A stretch of 64,000 nucleotides of DNA from CAYZJV01 sp964478945 (GTDB lineage: Bacteria > Spirochaetota > Spirochaetia > Sphaerochaetales > Sphaerochaetaceae): contig CAYZJV010000004.1 in assembly GCA_964478945.1 (NCBI GenBank), positions 1 to 64,000 of the forward strand. The letters are read 5' to 3'. Below the pieces are notes generated by a model. It saw only the letters and a list, made by a program, of their open reading frames with translations. It searched no databases and was not told where the DNA came from. The first letter of the stretch is position 1. Every line of letters starts with the position of its first letter. Both the position numbers and the translations under genes were made by a program. Below are positions 17,296-25,980 of this stretch, piece after piece.

Positions 17296-19074
17296 TCACC
17301 ATATCAAGGTGGTATAGCGATTCTTTCCATCCCGCTTGGACTGCAACAAGGCCTTGTCGGCCAATTTCACCAATTCATCGAGATCGTCGGTACCTTCATC
17401 GGCGACAGCCAATCCTATGGAGGTGGTCAAACCGCGCCCATCATTGAACGAGGCATTTCCACCCATTCCTTCGAGCAGACGCTTGGCGAATGATTCGGCT
17501 CCTTCCCGGTCGGTGTGGGGCATGAGGAGAACGAATTCGTCCCCTCCCACCCGATGCACAAGATCCGTCGAACGGCTGGTGCGGGACAGATGTTCGGCGA
17601 ATGAACGCAATACCTCGTCACCCGCCTCATGGGAAAATCGATCATTGATCATCTTGAAATTGTCCAAATCCATATAGGCAACCGAGAATGGGCCTTGGAC
17701 CGCCCCTTTCATGAAAGTCCTGATCAACTCATTCCTATTGAATAGCCGCGTCAGCTCGTCATGTGAGGCGCTCCAAGACAACTGCTCATTCAAATCATTG
17801 AGGCGTTTGGTACGTTCGTTGACCTTGGCCTCCAAGTCATTGGTCAACTCCTTCACCTCATGCTGTGCCTGTATGAAACGATATGAGAAGAGGTGATGGT
17901 TCACGATAATGAACAATACCATTCCCAATCCCATGATGTTGTGTAAAAACACATTGGGCCGCCCCTGTTCCCAGTAGTACAGTTGCAACGCCATGGTGGC
18001 GAGCATGACAAGTGAACCGAACACCAACAACAAGGAATAGGACTCCTGTGCACTTTCCTTGGTCAAGAGATAGACCCAATAGAGGAAGCACAGGATGATC
18101 AACATGATGTAGAAGGACACGGCTTGATGATAGCAGCTGACCGGCAATACGAGTACGGCCAGGGTGTACCCGGTCGACACCACCCAAAATATCGTCTTTA
18201 TCCACTTTGGGAATTTGATCGTGAACATCCTCGTGCTGTAGGCCATGAAGCACATCGCCGCCAACGGAATCGTACCATGCTCCAACTTGGAGATGATGTG
18301 AATGGGGAAGTCCGGAAAGATCCAAGTAAGCAAGGAATTGGATGTGGCTATCTTCACCGCGATGGTGACGCAGAACAGTGCGAACAACAATAGACCGTTG
18401 TCCCTGTTCATTTTCCCATGGAACAGAAGTATGAACAGGGCCGAAGAGATGAAGAAGCTCACCAAGACGATCACAAATCCGCTTATCAGCATGTGGAAAC
18501 GAACCAACTGTTGGGCAGGACCGAAGATCGGAGCCACACCGATTCCACCTCTCGGATGATAGAAATTCGCCACATGGATCACGATCGTGAGCGGATCGCC
18601 CCCCCGATGTCCGAAAGTGGTCACCACATCCAAGAACTGTGGAGTATAGGAATCCTTGTCCTCTCCGACCATTCCGCTCGATCCCACCAGATGCCCATTC
18701 ACGAAGGTGCTTCCCGCTGTATAGATCGTATCGAGCAACAAACCGTAATGGCCTTCCGGCAGATGCTCCAAAGTCAACACATACGTTCCGATTCCATAGC
18801 CGCTTCCATTCATCACACCATTCCACGTACCGGGCACCTGAATGGAAACACCACCGGTTTGTGGAATATCGTGGGGATCGATGAATTCACCCGGGAACAG
18901 TCGCCAATATCCGTCGAGCACCAGAAGTTCATCTTCAAGTCCCGTAGCTTCAGCATAGTCGAAAACACCGTTTCCGCTGCGATTTTCGAGGCCTTCCAAT
19001 CCGGCATTCGTAACCACAAGAACGATACCCAGGAGTATGATGAGGATTCCGGTGGCTACAACGACATTTCTCAT
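17296..19074 (-). CDS. 7TMR-DISM-type membrane diguanylate cyclase
   Basis: A 592-residue membrane protein: an N-terminal anchor (about 5-23), an extracytoplasmic jelly-roll domain (about 45-185, with the DGYWRLFPGEFIDP start typical of 7TMR-DISM extracellular domains), seven membrane helices (about 190-400), a short coiled coil (about 405-435) and a GGDEF domain (about 440-590). VGGDEF is intact and RSTD before it forms an inhibitory RxxD site. The sensor probably binds a carbohydrate-like or other small ligand. It has no ribosome binding site: the ATG lies six bases after a TACAAT box. Confidence 0.9.
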   Translation of the reverse strand: MRNVVVATGILIILLGIVLVVTNAGLEGLENRSGNGVFDYAEATGLEDELLVLDGYWRLFPGEFIDPHDIPQTGGVSIQVPGTWNGVMNGSGYGIGTYVLTLEHLPEGHYGLLLDTIYTAGSTFVNGHLVGSSGMVGEDKDSYTPQFLDVVTTFGHRGGDPLTIVIHVANFYHPRGGIGVAPIFGPAQQLVRFHMLISGFVIVLVSFFISSALFILLFHGKMNRDNGLLLFALFCVTIAVKIATSNSLLTWIFPDFPIHIISKLEHGTIPLAAMCFMAYSTRMFTIKFPKWIKTIFWVVSTGYTLAVLVLPVSCYHQAVSFYIMLIILCFLYWVYLLTKESAQESYSLLLVFGSLVMLATMALQLYYWEQGRPNVFLHNIMGLGMVLFIIVNHHLFSYRFIQAQHEVKELTNDLEAKVNERTKRLNDLNEQLSWSASHDELTRLFNRNELIRTFMKGAVQGPFSVAYMDLDNFKMINDRFSHEAGDEVLRSFAEHLSRTSRSTDLVHRVGGDEFVLLMPHTDREGAESFAKRLLEGMGGNASFNDGRGLTTSIGLAVADEGTDDLDELVKLADKALLQSKRDGKNRYTTLIW

Positions 19075-19080
19075 GACATG

Positions 19081-19109
19081 ATTGTAGGGTAGAAAACATT
19101 TGTAGACAA
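19081..19109 (-). promoter_or_regulatory. leaderless-type promoter of the 7TMR GGDEF gene
   Basis: On the reverse strand TTGTCT (19109-19104), 17 bases, TACAAT (19086-19081), then six bases and the ATG at 19074. Transcription should begin at or next to the start codon. Confidence 0.65.
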
Positions 19110-19122
19110 TCTTTTTCCTCTA

Positions 19123-19151
19123 TTGCCATAGTAGGCGCGTTTCGCCATACT
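19123..19151 (+). promoter_or_regulatory. leaderless-type promoter of the HAD gene
   Basis: TTGCCA (19123-19128), 17 bases, CATACT (19146-19151), then seven bases and the ATG at 19159. It lies back to back with the reverse-strand promoter at 19081-19109, with the two -35 boxes 13 bases apart. Confidence 0.65.
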
Positions 19152-19158
19152 CACGTGC

Positions 19159-19977
19159 ATGGAACACAGCTTGAAAATCCGTGCCATCGCCATCGATTTG
19201 GATGGCACATTGCTTACGTCGACAAAGATCATCACCGATCGTACGATCGCCACACTTGCAAAGGTGATGGAACAAGGCATCAAGGTATCGATCGCCACCG
19301 GGAGGAGCTTGGATACCGCGATTCGTTTCATTCGACAAGTGGGCACGCCATTTCCGGCGGTCTGCTACAACGGTTCCTGCATCTACGATCCGGTTACCGG
19401 GCAAGACCTATGGCATATCACCCTTGAGCGGAACATCTGTGAGGATATCGTGCGAATCAGTGGAAAAGTGGCCTCCCATCTCCATGTGTTCATGGACCAT
19501 ACGCTCTATTTCACTGAAAAGGGACGCCATGCCGATTATCTTGAACCTTTGAGTAGCCAATTGGGAAAGACAATCGACTTCTTCACCATGGACGACATGC
19601 GATTCACCAAAGCCATGTTCATCGGGGACCCAAAGGAAACGGCCGTTATCGGAGCACAACTGAAGGAGAAGTATGGAGATTCGCTCCATCTGGTCTATTC
19701 ACATCCCGATTACTTTGAAATCATGACAGGCGGTGCCACCAAAGGATCCGCCCTCGCGAGGCTCATGTCCATGTACCACATCACCTCCGACCAGGTATTG
19801 GCATTCGGAGATGCCGACAACGACAAGGAAATGCTCTCCTGGGCACGGTATGGAATCGCAATGGGGAATTCACATGAATCGGTGAAATCGGTGGCGGCCG
19901 GTATCGCTGGACACAACGACGCCGACGGAGTGGCTGAAAAGATCGAGGAACTGTTTGGATTTCCACTGTATGCATGA
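19159..19977 (+). CDS. Cof-type HAD phosphatase
   Basis: A 272-residue cytosolic HAD hydrolase of the Cof/IIB subfamily, which dephosphorylates sugar phosphates, flavin or nucleotide phosphates; the true substrate is unknown. Motif I is IDLDGTLL (about 12-19), motif II ATGRS, motif III the lysine of TKGSALARL, and motif IV GDADNDKEML (about 218-227). A C2-type cap lies between motifs II and III. There is no ribosome binding site; the start codon is placed for a leaderless transcript. Confidence 0.92.
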   Translation: MEHSLKIRAIAIDLDGTLLTSTKIITDRTIATLAKVMEQGIKVSIATGRSLDTAIRFIRQVGTPFPAVCYNGSCIYDPVTGQDLWHITLERNICEDIVRISGKVASHLHVFMDHTLYFTEKGRHADYLEPLSSQLGKTIDFFTMDDMRFTKAMFIGDPKETAVIGAQLKEKYGDSLHLVYSHPDYFEIMTGGATKGSALARLMSMYHITSDQVLAFGDADNDKEMLSWARYGIAMGNSHESVKSVAAGIAGHNDADGVAEKIEELFGFPLYA

Positions 19978-19985
19978 TCATCGTA

Positions 19986-20014
19986 TTGCCTGTAGGCGAT
20001 GAACCGCATACAAT
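19986..20014 (+). promoter_or_regulatory. leaderless-type promoter of the DUF3783 gene
   Basis: TTGCCT (19986-19991), 17 bases, TACAAT (20009-20014), then exactly six bases and the ATG at 20021. Confidence 0.65.
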
Positions 20015-20020
20015 ACCCAT

Positions 20021-20266
20021 ATGGAACAGACACACGACGATACGGGAAAAGTGGTGATCATGCACGGATTCGCCAACGAACACATCTATGCGATCATCAA
20101 AGCGATACGAAGGGAATTGGGCTCCGACGTGGACATCGCCTATGCCACCACCACTCCGAATTCATTGGAAATGCGATTGAAGGAAGTGGTGAAGGATGTC
20201 TCCGAAGAACACGAATACTTGAAGAAGCACCCACCTGGGAGCGATTACAAACGGGTCACCGATTGA
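20021..20266 (+). CDS. DUF3783-family small protein
   Basis: An 81-residue soluble protein whose layout fits DUF3783: a strand VVIMHGFANEHIYAIIKAI, then AYATTTPNSLEMRLKEVVKDV, then the conserved EEHEYLKKHP near the C-terminus. Its function is unknown. It is monocistronic and converges on the YgbA-family gene, with six bases between stops. It has no ribosome binding site and a well-spaced promoter directly upstream. Confidence 0.7.
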   Translation: MEQTHDDTGKVVIMHGFANEHIYAIIKAIRRELGSDVDIAYATTTPNSLEMRLKEVVKDVSEEHEYLKKHPPGSDYKRVTD

Positions 20267-20272
20267 CACCGT

Positions 20273-20593
20273 TCACCATCCCTTCCTCTGGTTAATCGAA
20301 GCGAACATATGGCGCAGTGCGACCAAAGGATGATACAAGAGCATCCTAGGGCCTGAAAAACGCATCACCATCCGGATATTGTCCCTCATCTCGGGAGCAT
20401 AACAGTGGATTGTGCAACGTGAGCAAAACGGCTTGTGCATTCCCTCCGGACAGCGATCGATCCTCTCATGCGAATAGGTGAGCAATCGCTCGCATGCTTC
20501 ACACAAATCCCTTCGATGATGTTGCTTGGTGCAATACAACCGTATCATAGTCCCCACTACCCGCTTCTCAAGCACCAATTTGCCACGTTCCAT
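20273..20593 (-). CDS. ygbA: YgbA-family (nitrous oxide-stimulated promoter) protein
   Basis: A 106-residue soluble protein rich in cysteine and histidine, matching the YgbA family, whose E. coli member belongs to the nitric-oxide-induced NsrR regulon. Family landmarks are MIRLYC, LCEACERLL, RIDRCPEGMHKPFC, CTIHCY and the tail RFSGPRMLLYHPLVALRH. The paired cysteines suggest metal binding. I chose the ATG at 20593; it follows a promoter by six bases, and the GGGAGG directly before it has no spacing and so is unlikely to be a ribosome binding site. An in-frame TTG at 20608 lies inside the -10 region. Confidence 0.82.
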   Translation of the reverse strand: MERGKLVLEKRVVGTMIRLYCTKQHHRRDLCEACERLLTYSHERIDRCPEGMHKPFCSRCTIHCYAPEMRDNIRMVMRFSGPRMLLYHPLVALRHMFASINQRKGW

Positions 20594-20599
20594 CCTCCC

Positions 20600-20628
20600 A
20601 TCGTACAATCGACCGATTCATTGCACAA
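20600..20628 (-). promoter_or_regulatory. leaderless-type promoter of the YgbA-family gene
   Basis: On the reverse strand TTGTGC (20628-20623), 17 bases, TACGAT (20605-20600), then six bases and the ATG at 20593. Confidence 0.55.
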
Positions 20629-20677
20629 GATCCCATTTTCTGCGAGAATCGACAGACCGCACCAAGGAGCACCCCAA

Positions 20678-22006
20678 TTGGACAACACACACACGCTCGC
20701 AAGAACTTCATTTGTGAAAAAACTCCCTTTCTATTACGGATGGATCATCCTGGTCGTCAGTTCCCTGGGGATACTTGCAAGCATACCCGGGCAAACCATG
20801 GGAGTATCGGTCTTCACCGACCATCTCATCAAAGCCTTGGGAATCTCCCGGGTGAACCTCTCCACCGCCTACATGGTGGGAACACTCGCCAGTAGTTTGG
20901 TCATTCCGTATGCCGGTGCTCTCCTGGATAGGAAAGGTGCACGGAAAACCGCATCCTTTGCGGCGATCGGTCTGATCATATCGTTGCTGATGCTCTCAAA
21001 ATCACCTGCAATCTCCTCCCTCTCTCCCTTTTCCCCCACCATCTCGGGTTTCGCAGTCGCCACCATCGGTTTCCTTGGAATCCGATTTTTTGGCCAAGGG
21101 GTCACCGCGATCGTAGCGAGAACCATGTTGGCCAGATGGTTCGGATCGAGAAGAGGCCTTGTGGTCGGAATCATGGGTGTGGTGACCGCGTTCGGCTTCT
21201 CCTATGCACCCCAACCACTGCAAGCAATGGTTGCCCGCTACGGTTGGTCCGGTGCGATGGGTATGCTGGCATTGCTGTTGTTGGTGGTCTATTTCCCCAT
21301 CGTGTTGGTCTTCTACCGTTCCGATCCAGAATCGGTCGGGATGGAGGTTGAGGAGGGTTTACCCGAAAGAACACTGGAAAAGACTGCCTTGAACCAAGAC
21401 TCGGAGGTGGAATACACGGTGCGGGAAGCGAAACGGCAACCCCGCTATTGGGTCATGATGGTCACCTTGGGAGCATGGACATTGTTCACCACCGCATTTA
21501 CCTTCCACATCGTATCCATCCACAGGGAGATCGGGATACCGGCCGAAGAGGCGGTGACGATATTCCTTCCCATTTCGATCATCTCGGTGATCGCACAATT
21601 CATCGGCAGCTACGCCAGCGATAGGATACGAATAAAATGGTTGTTTTTGATCTTCACAGTGACCATCATCCTCAGCTCACTGTCCATGACCGTACTGAAG
21701 TACTCCGCCGGAAGGGGACTGTTGATCGTGGCATACGGTATTGGGAACGGACTGTTCAGCATGTTGAGCATCGTGGCGTGGCCAAAACTGTTCGGAAGGA
21801 GACACTTGGGATCCATCAGCGGCTTCGCCATGTCGCTTATGGTTGCCGGAAGCGCGATCGGTCCATGGTTGTTCAGTCTGGCATACAACCACACGGGTTC
21901 CTATGCCATCATAGGAACCGTCGGAGCAGTGGCGGGAACAGTCCTGCTGCTCATCTCCATGATGCTCCCCTTCTCCCATCCGATCACGCAAGCAGCACCA
22001 GACTGA
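20678..22006 (+). CDS. MFS transporter, OFA/monocarboxylate type
   Basis: A 442-residue major facilitator with 12 predicted helices. The N-terminal FYYGWIILVVSSLG is typical of oxalate/formate and monocarboxylate carriers, the loop between helices 2 and 3 reads GALLDRKGARKT (MFS motif A), and the central loop is long and charged. The substrate is probably a carboxylate. I chose the TTG at 20678 because AAGGAG lies eight bases upstream; the open frame extends further but that part overlaps the divergent YgbA-family gene and lacks protein-like features. The 3' end overlaps zupT by 23 bases in a convergent arrangement. Confidence 0.85.
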   Translation: MDNTHTLARTSFVKKLPFYYGWIILVVSSLGILASIPGQTMGVSVFTDHLIKALGISRVNLSTAYMVGTLASSLVIPYAGALLDRKGARKTASFAAIGLIISLLMLSKSPAISSLSPFSPTISGFAVATIGFLGIRFFGQGVTAIVARTMLARWFGSRRGLVVGIMGVVTAFGFSYAPQPLQAMVARYGWSGAMGMLALLLLVVYFPIVLVFYRSDPESVGMEVEEGLPERTLEKTALNQDSEVEYTVREAKRQPRYWVMMVTLGAWTLFTTAFTFHIVSIHREIGIPAEEAVTIFLPISIISVIAQFIGSYASDRIRIKWLFLIFTVTIILSSLSMTVLKYSAGRGLLIVAYGIGNGLFSMLSIVAWPKLFGRRHLGSISGFAMSLMVAGSAIGPWLFSLAYNHTGSYAIIGTVGAVAGTVLLLISMMLPFSHPITQAAPD

Positions 22007-22796
22007 GCGACATCACCACCATACCACCGATCACTCCACCGATGGCCACATGGTGTTCCCCATATTCCTCGGCGGTGGGAAGCAATTCGTCGAGCGAGAT
22101 GTACACCATGATGCCCGCGACAGCTGCGAACACCACTCCAAAAGTAATGTCGTTGAACCATTGTCGCAAAAGGAAATAACCGATGAGCGCACCAACCGGT
22201 TCCGACAATCCCGAGAGCAATGAGAGCCAAAAGGCCTTCCTCTTGCTCTTTGTGGCGTAGTAGATGGGAGCGGAAACCGCAACCCCTTCGGGAATATTGT
22301 GGATCGCGATCGCAACCGCGATGCTGATGCCGAGACCGGGATCGGTCAAAGCCCCCATGAAGGTCGCCAAACCTTCGGGAAAGTTGTGGATTGCGATCGC
22401 AAGCGCGCTGAAAAAGCCCATCCTCATCAAACGGGGATCGTTCGGATCGAGATCGGGTTTCTGTTCACATGGATTTCCATGCATCTCGTGCGGGTTCTCG
22501 TAGGAAGGGATGATTTTATCGATGAACGCGATGATCGCGATTCCAGCGAAGAACGCACCAATGGTAGCCCAATATCCTGGACGGGGGCCCAACGCACCTG
22601 TGAGGGAATCCTTGGCCTTCACGAATATCTCGACAAGTGAAACATAGATCATCACCCCAGCCGAAAAACCCAAGGCCGCGGCGAGAAACTTTGGATTGAA
22701 CTTCTTCGAAAAGAACGACATGATCGAACCGATTCCGGTCGCCAAACCGGCAAAGATGGTCAATCCGAAAGCAAATAGTACTGCATATGCATCCAT
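21984..22796 (-). CDS. zupT: ZIP-family divalent metal transporter
   Basis: A 270-residue inner-membrane importer for zinc, iron or manganese of the ZupT/GufA group. Eight helices are expected. The two metal-site helices read ALAIAIHNFPEG (about 155) and AVAIAIHNIPEG (about 185). A short histidine-containing loop, NPHEMHGNPC (about 118-127), lies between helices 3 and 4. The length matches the family. The start is the ATG at 22796; upstream AGAGAGG is 14 bases away, too far to be convincing, and an in-frame TTG lies at 22841. Confidence 0.92.
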   Translation of the reverse strand: MDAYAVLFAFGLTIFAGLATGIGSIMSFFSKKFNPKFLAAALGFSAGVMIYVSLVEIFVKAKDSLTGALGPRPGYWATIGAFFAGIAIIAFIDKIIPSYENPHEMHGNPCEQKPDLDPNDPRLMRMGFFSALAIAIHNFPEGLATFMGALTDPGLGISIAVAIAIHNIPEGVAVSAPIYYATKSKRKAFWLSLLSGLSEPVGALIGYFLLRQWFNDITFGVVFAAVAGIMVYISLDELLPTAEEYGEHHVAIGGVIGGMVVMSLSLVLLA

Positions 22797-23044
22797 AGAA
22801 TTACCGTGTACCTCTCTTGTTGCCCGAATGTGGGGTCGCAACCGTGAGAACCGATGTTCCCATCTTCGGATAGTCCATCACAGGAGCCGCCCAGAACACC
22901 ACCTGCATGTATACTACCAGTGTAACCTGAGAATCACTGAAAATGAAAGTGGTATCGGATACTTGCCATGCACAAGGAATAATGCAATGGACGGTACGGG
23001 AGATTTCGTTGTCTGCCTACACTCCGTTTTACAGGCAACACTTC

Positions 23045-23073
23045 TTGCGCCATGCGGAAAAAGCACGTATTCT
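23045..23073 (+). promoter_or_regulatory. leaderless-type promoter of the metallopeptidase gene
   Basis: TTGCGC (23045-23050), 17 bases, TATTCT (23068-23073), then six bases and the ATG at 23080. Confidence 0.55.
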
Positions 23074-23079
23074 TGGATC

Positions 23080-25970
23080 ATGAACACTACTTGTCGTACC
23101 CTCTTGGCATCGATACTGATTTGCCTCTTAGTTGCGAACAGCCTCTTCGCTATCGACGGAACCTCTTCATCATACGCGGGAAGAGTAAAGACCTCCACCG
23201 AACGGTTTGAGATCATTTACGAACCGCAGGATGAATGGGCCGCAAGGGAACTTGTCCAATTTGCCGATGAGGTATATGACGAATTGTCCGGACTGTTGGA
23301 CCATGCTCCGAAACGGAAAATACCCGTAATCCTCACCAGCCGTCCCGCCGATGCGAACGGATTCTTCTCCCCCTTTCCACCAAAAGTCACCATGCATATC
23401 ACAAGCCCTGCAAACAGGTTCCTCGGTTCCAGAACCGCGGGTTGGATGAGATCACTCTTTACCCATGAACTGACCCATTACATCCATCTTACATCACCGG
23501 TGGGACCTGCGAAATTCCTCACTCCCATATTCGGTCCCGATGTTCCGGCAATGAACACCCTGCTCATGCCCGGTTGGTGGGTCGAAGGGATCACCACCTA
23601 CACCGAATCCACCTACAGTGCAGGAGGAAGGGGAAACTCACCCACTTTCGCATTCACCTACCGGGCACCACTGTATGAAGATGAAATGTGGAGTCTCTCC
23701 CAAGGTGCGTACAACTCACTCAATCCTCCGATCGGAAGAATCTATACCACCGGCTACCTGATGGTGGACCACCTCTACCACACGTATGGAGAAGCGGCCT
23801 TTGTCGAAATCAACAAGAAGTATGCCGCGTGGCCATTCTTCGGTATGAAACCGGCATTTGGAAAAGTCACCGGCAAAAAACCTTCCGAAGTGTTCGAAGA
23901 TGCCTTGGCCGCAGTCGGACAGGAGATTGAATCGATGGAGGCGGGCCCACTCTTCTCACCCGACACCATCGGTGATTTCGAAATTCCCAAGGAGACTGCG
24001 ATCGGACTTGTCGGACAAGCCCATACCCCTGACGAAGGTGATCATCTCGTGCGCTATGGAACCGACATCGAGCCACTCGTGCATTTCGCGGTGAATGGAC
24101 GGGGAAACAGCACGATTGCAAAAGACGGATCGCATGCCTACATCACCTTTTTCCACACCGAACCGAACACACGGGAGAGCACACCGCTCGCTCCAGTGGG
24201 CTTTTCCGATCTCTATCGATATGATTTTGGAAGCGATACCTTCCATGCGCTCACCAATGGCAAGAAATTGACACAACCGGCGGTCAGCAATGATGGAACC
24301 CGCGTGGTGGCCATCGAAGCGGTGCAGGAAAGATACCGTCTGGTAGTCCATGATGTGGCGACACAGAAATTGAAGGTCCTCTACGAACACCCCGAAGGCT
24401 CGATCTACCAACCATCGTTCTCACCAGATGGGAACTCCGTAGTGGCAATCGAAATCCTCGATGGCAAATCAACGCTTCTATTGGTCGATATGGATGGAAG
24501 TGCCCGGGAATTATGGCCCCATGGTGACGTGGAGATGCATCACCCGACCTTCATCGATGACCACACCATTTGGTTCTCAGCCGATTTCGATGGAATCCTG
24601 TCCCTCTACGAAACGTCGCCCGAAGGAGGTTCGATCCACAGGATCCTCCGCGATCCCATCGGGATCGTCGGAGCTGAAAAGGTGGGGGATTCGGTCATCT
24701 ACGGCACCTACACCGCAAACGGATACGCGTTGAGGAAAGTTGGATCGGATCGTTTGGAACATGTGCCGATAGATATTCCAACTATTGAAGACACCCATCA
24801 CATCTCGGCACTCCCGGAAGAATCCATCGCTTCCTCACGATATTTCGATCTTCCCAGGTTCAATGTGTGGCTCCCATTCACCATGGACATACCCGAATTC
24901 ATTCCGGGTGCCACCGCCCTGTTCAAGAGCTTGCTCGGCACCCAAGTGCTCCAGATCAGCGGAGGATACCATATCGCAGATGCACTTCCGATCCTTAGCG
25001 TGACCTACAAATATGCTCCTGGTCCTTTTACCATCCTATTTCAAGGAAACGTGAACGAAAAAGTATCTGCGGACAAGAGACAACAATCGGTGATGGGGGG
25101 ATTGTCGGTTCCCATCTGGCGCACTTCATCTCCCACCGGAAACAAGAGCTTGGCCTTGTCACTTGCGACGAGAGCCAACTTTCCCTCCGACACCAGTTCG
25201 TTGGTGGTGAACGCCTTAGCCAATTTCGACTCATGGGGGATATCGGCACCGAAAGCCTACTATGGTTCCACAATCGCCTCCGTTTCAGCAGGAGTAGGCA
25301 CCCGATACCGCTTTGGCGATCACGATACGGCCATGCTGGCGATGTTCGGTCTCAGGGGACAAGTGCCTCTATGGAACACCCATCAGGTGCTCAGGTTCGA
25401 TATCGATGGAGGTACAAGTTTGACCGGAGGATTGATCGAAGGACTCAACCCAATCGGATTCAAGCAGCAAAACAAGTACGGCACAGCCAGTGCTTTGGTC
25501 ACCGCCCGCTATCGCATTCCATNNNNNNNNNNNNNNNNNNNNNNNNNNNNNNNNNNNNNNNNNNNNNNNNNNNNNNNNNNNNNNNNNNNNNNNNNNNNNN
25601 NNNNNNNNNNNNNNNNNNNNNNCAAAACAAGTACGGCACAGCCAGTGCTTTGGTCACCGCCCGCTATCGCATTCCATTCGGCATCATCGACCAACCCATA
25701 CCCTTTGGAGGATTGATAGGAGCCGGGATGACACTCTATGGACAGACTTTGGTCCATGCCATCGATGGGAATTTCACATGGGAAGAGGATGTCTACCTGG
25801 GGGTGGAGACCACCGCATCCATGGCGATAGGTGCCGCGTTCACACTCAATGCGACCGGAACCATTGCCCTCAGCATCGACCATCCCGTACCCACTCCCCT
25901 TTTCAGTCTAAGCTTCACGAATCTTTTCGGAGCGGATTACGAATCCATTACCCGGATCTCTGCCAGATAA
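23080..25970 (+). CDS. exported MA-clan metallopeptidase with beta-propeller and barrel-like C-terminus
   Basis: The gene is interrupted by a 100-N gap at 25523-25622, but removing the Ns and one copy of the flanking 55-bp duplication (155 bases) restores one frame of 911 residues. A signal peptide (about 1-24, LLASILICLLVANSLFA) leads into a gluzincin domain with HELTHYIH (130-137) and the third ligand in WWVEGITTYTES (about E169). Residues 300-580 contain repeated TolB/WD40-like propeller strands (for example SNDGTRVVAIEA, SPDGNSVVAIEI). Residues 610-911 are rich in alternating amphipathic strands and end in FTNLFGADY..., fitting an outer-membrane barrel. It probably cleaves or binds envelope proteins. 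The start has no ribosome binding site. Aconitase follows ten bases later. Confidence 0.82.
25468..25677 (+). repeat. exact 55-bp duplication around a 100-N gap (assembly artefact)
   Basis: Bases 25468-25522 and 25623-25677 are identical and flank 100 Ns at 25523-25622. The copy length equals a common assembler k-mer size, so these are most likely the overlapping ends of two contigs that were scaffolded instead of merged. Collapsing them restores the reading frame. Confidence 0.9.
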
Positions 25971-25980
25971 GGAGGCCAAA

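Noticed and set aside
25468..25677. Tandem 55-bp repeat in the metallopeptidase gene
   Set aside because: Explained better as overlapping contig ends around an arbitrary 100-N gap, since collapsing it restores the frame.
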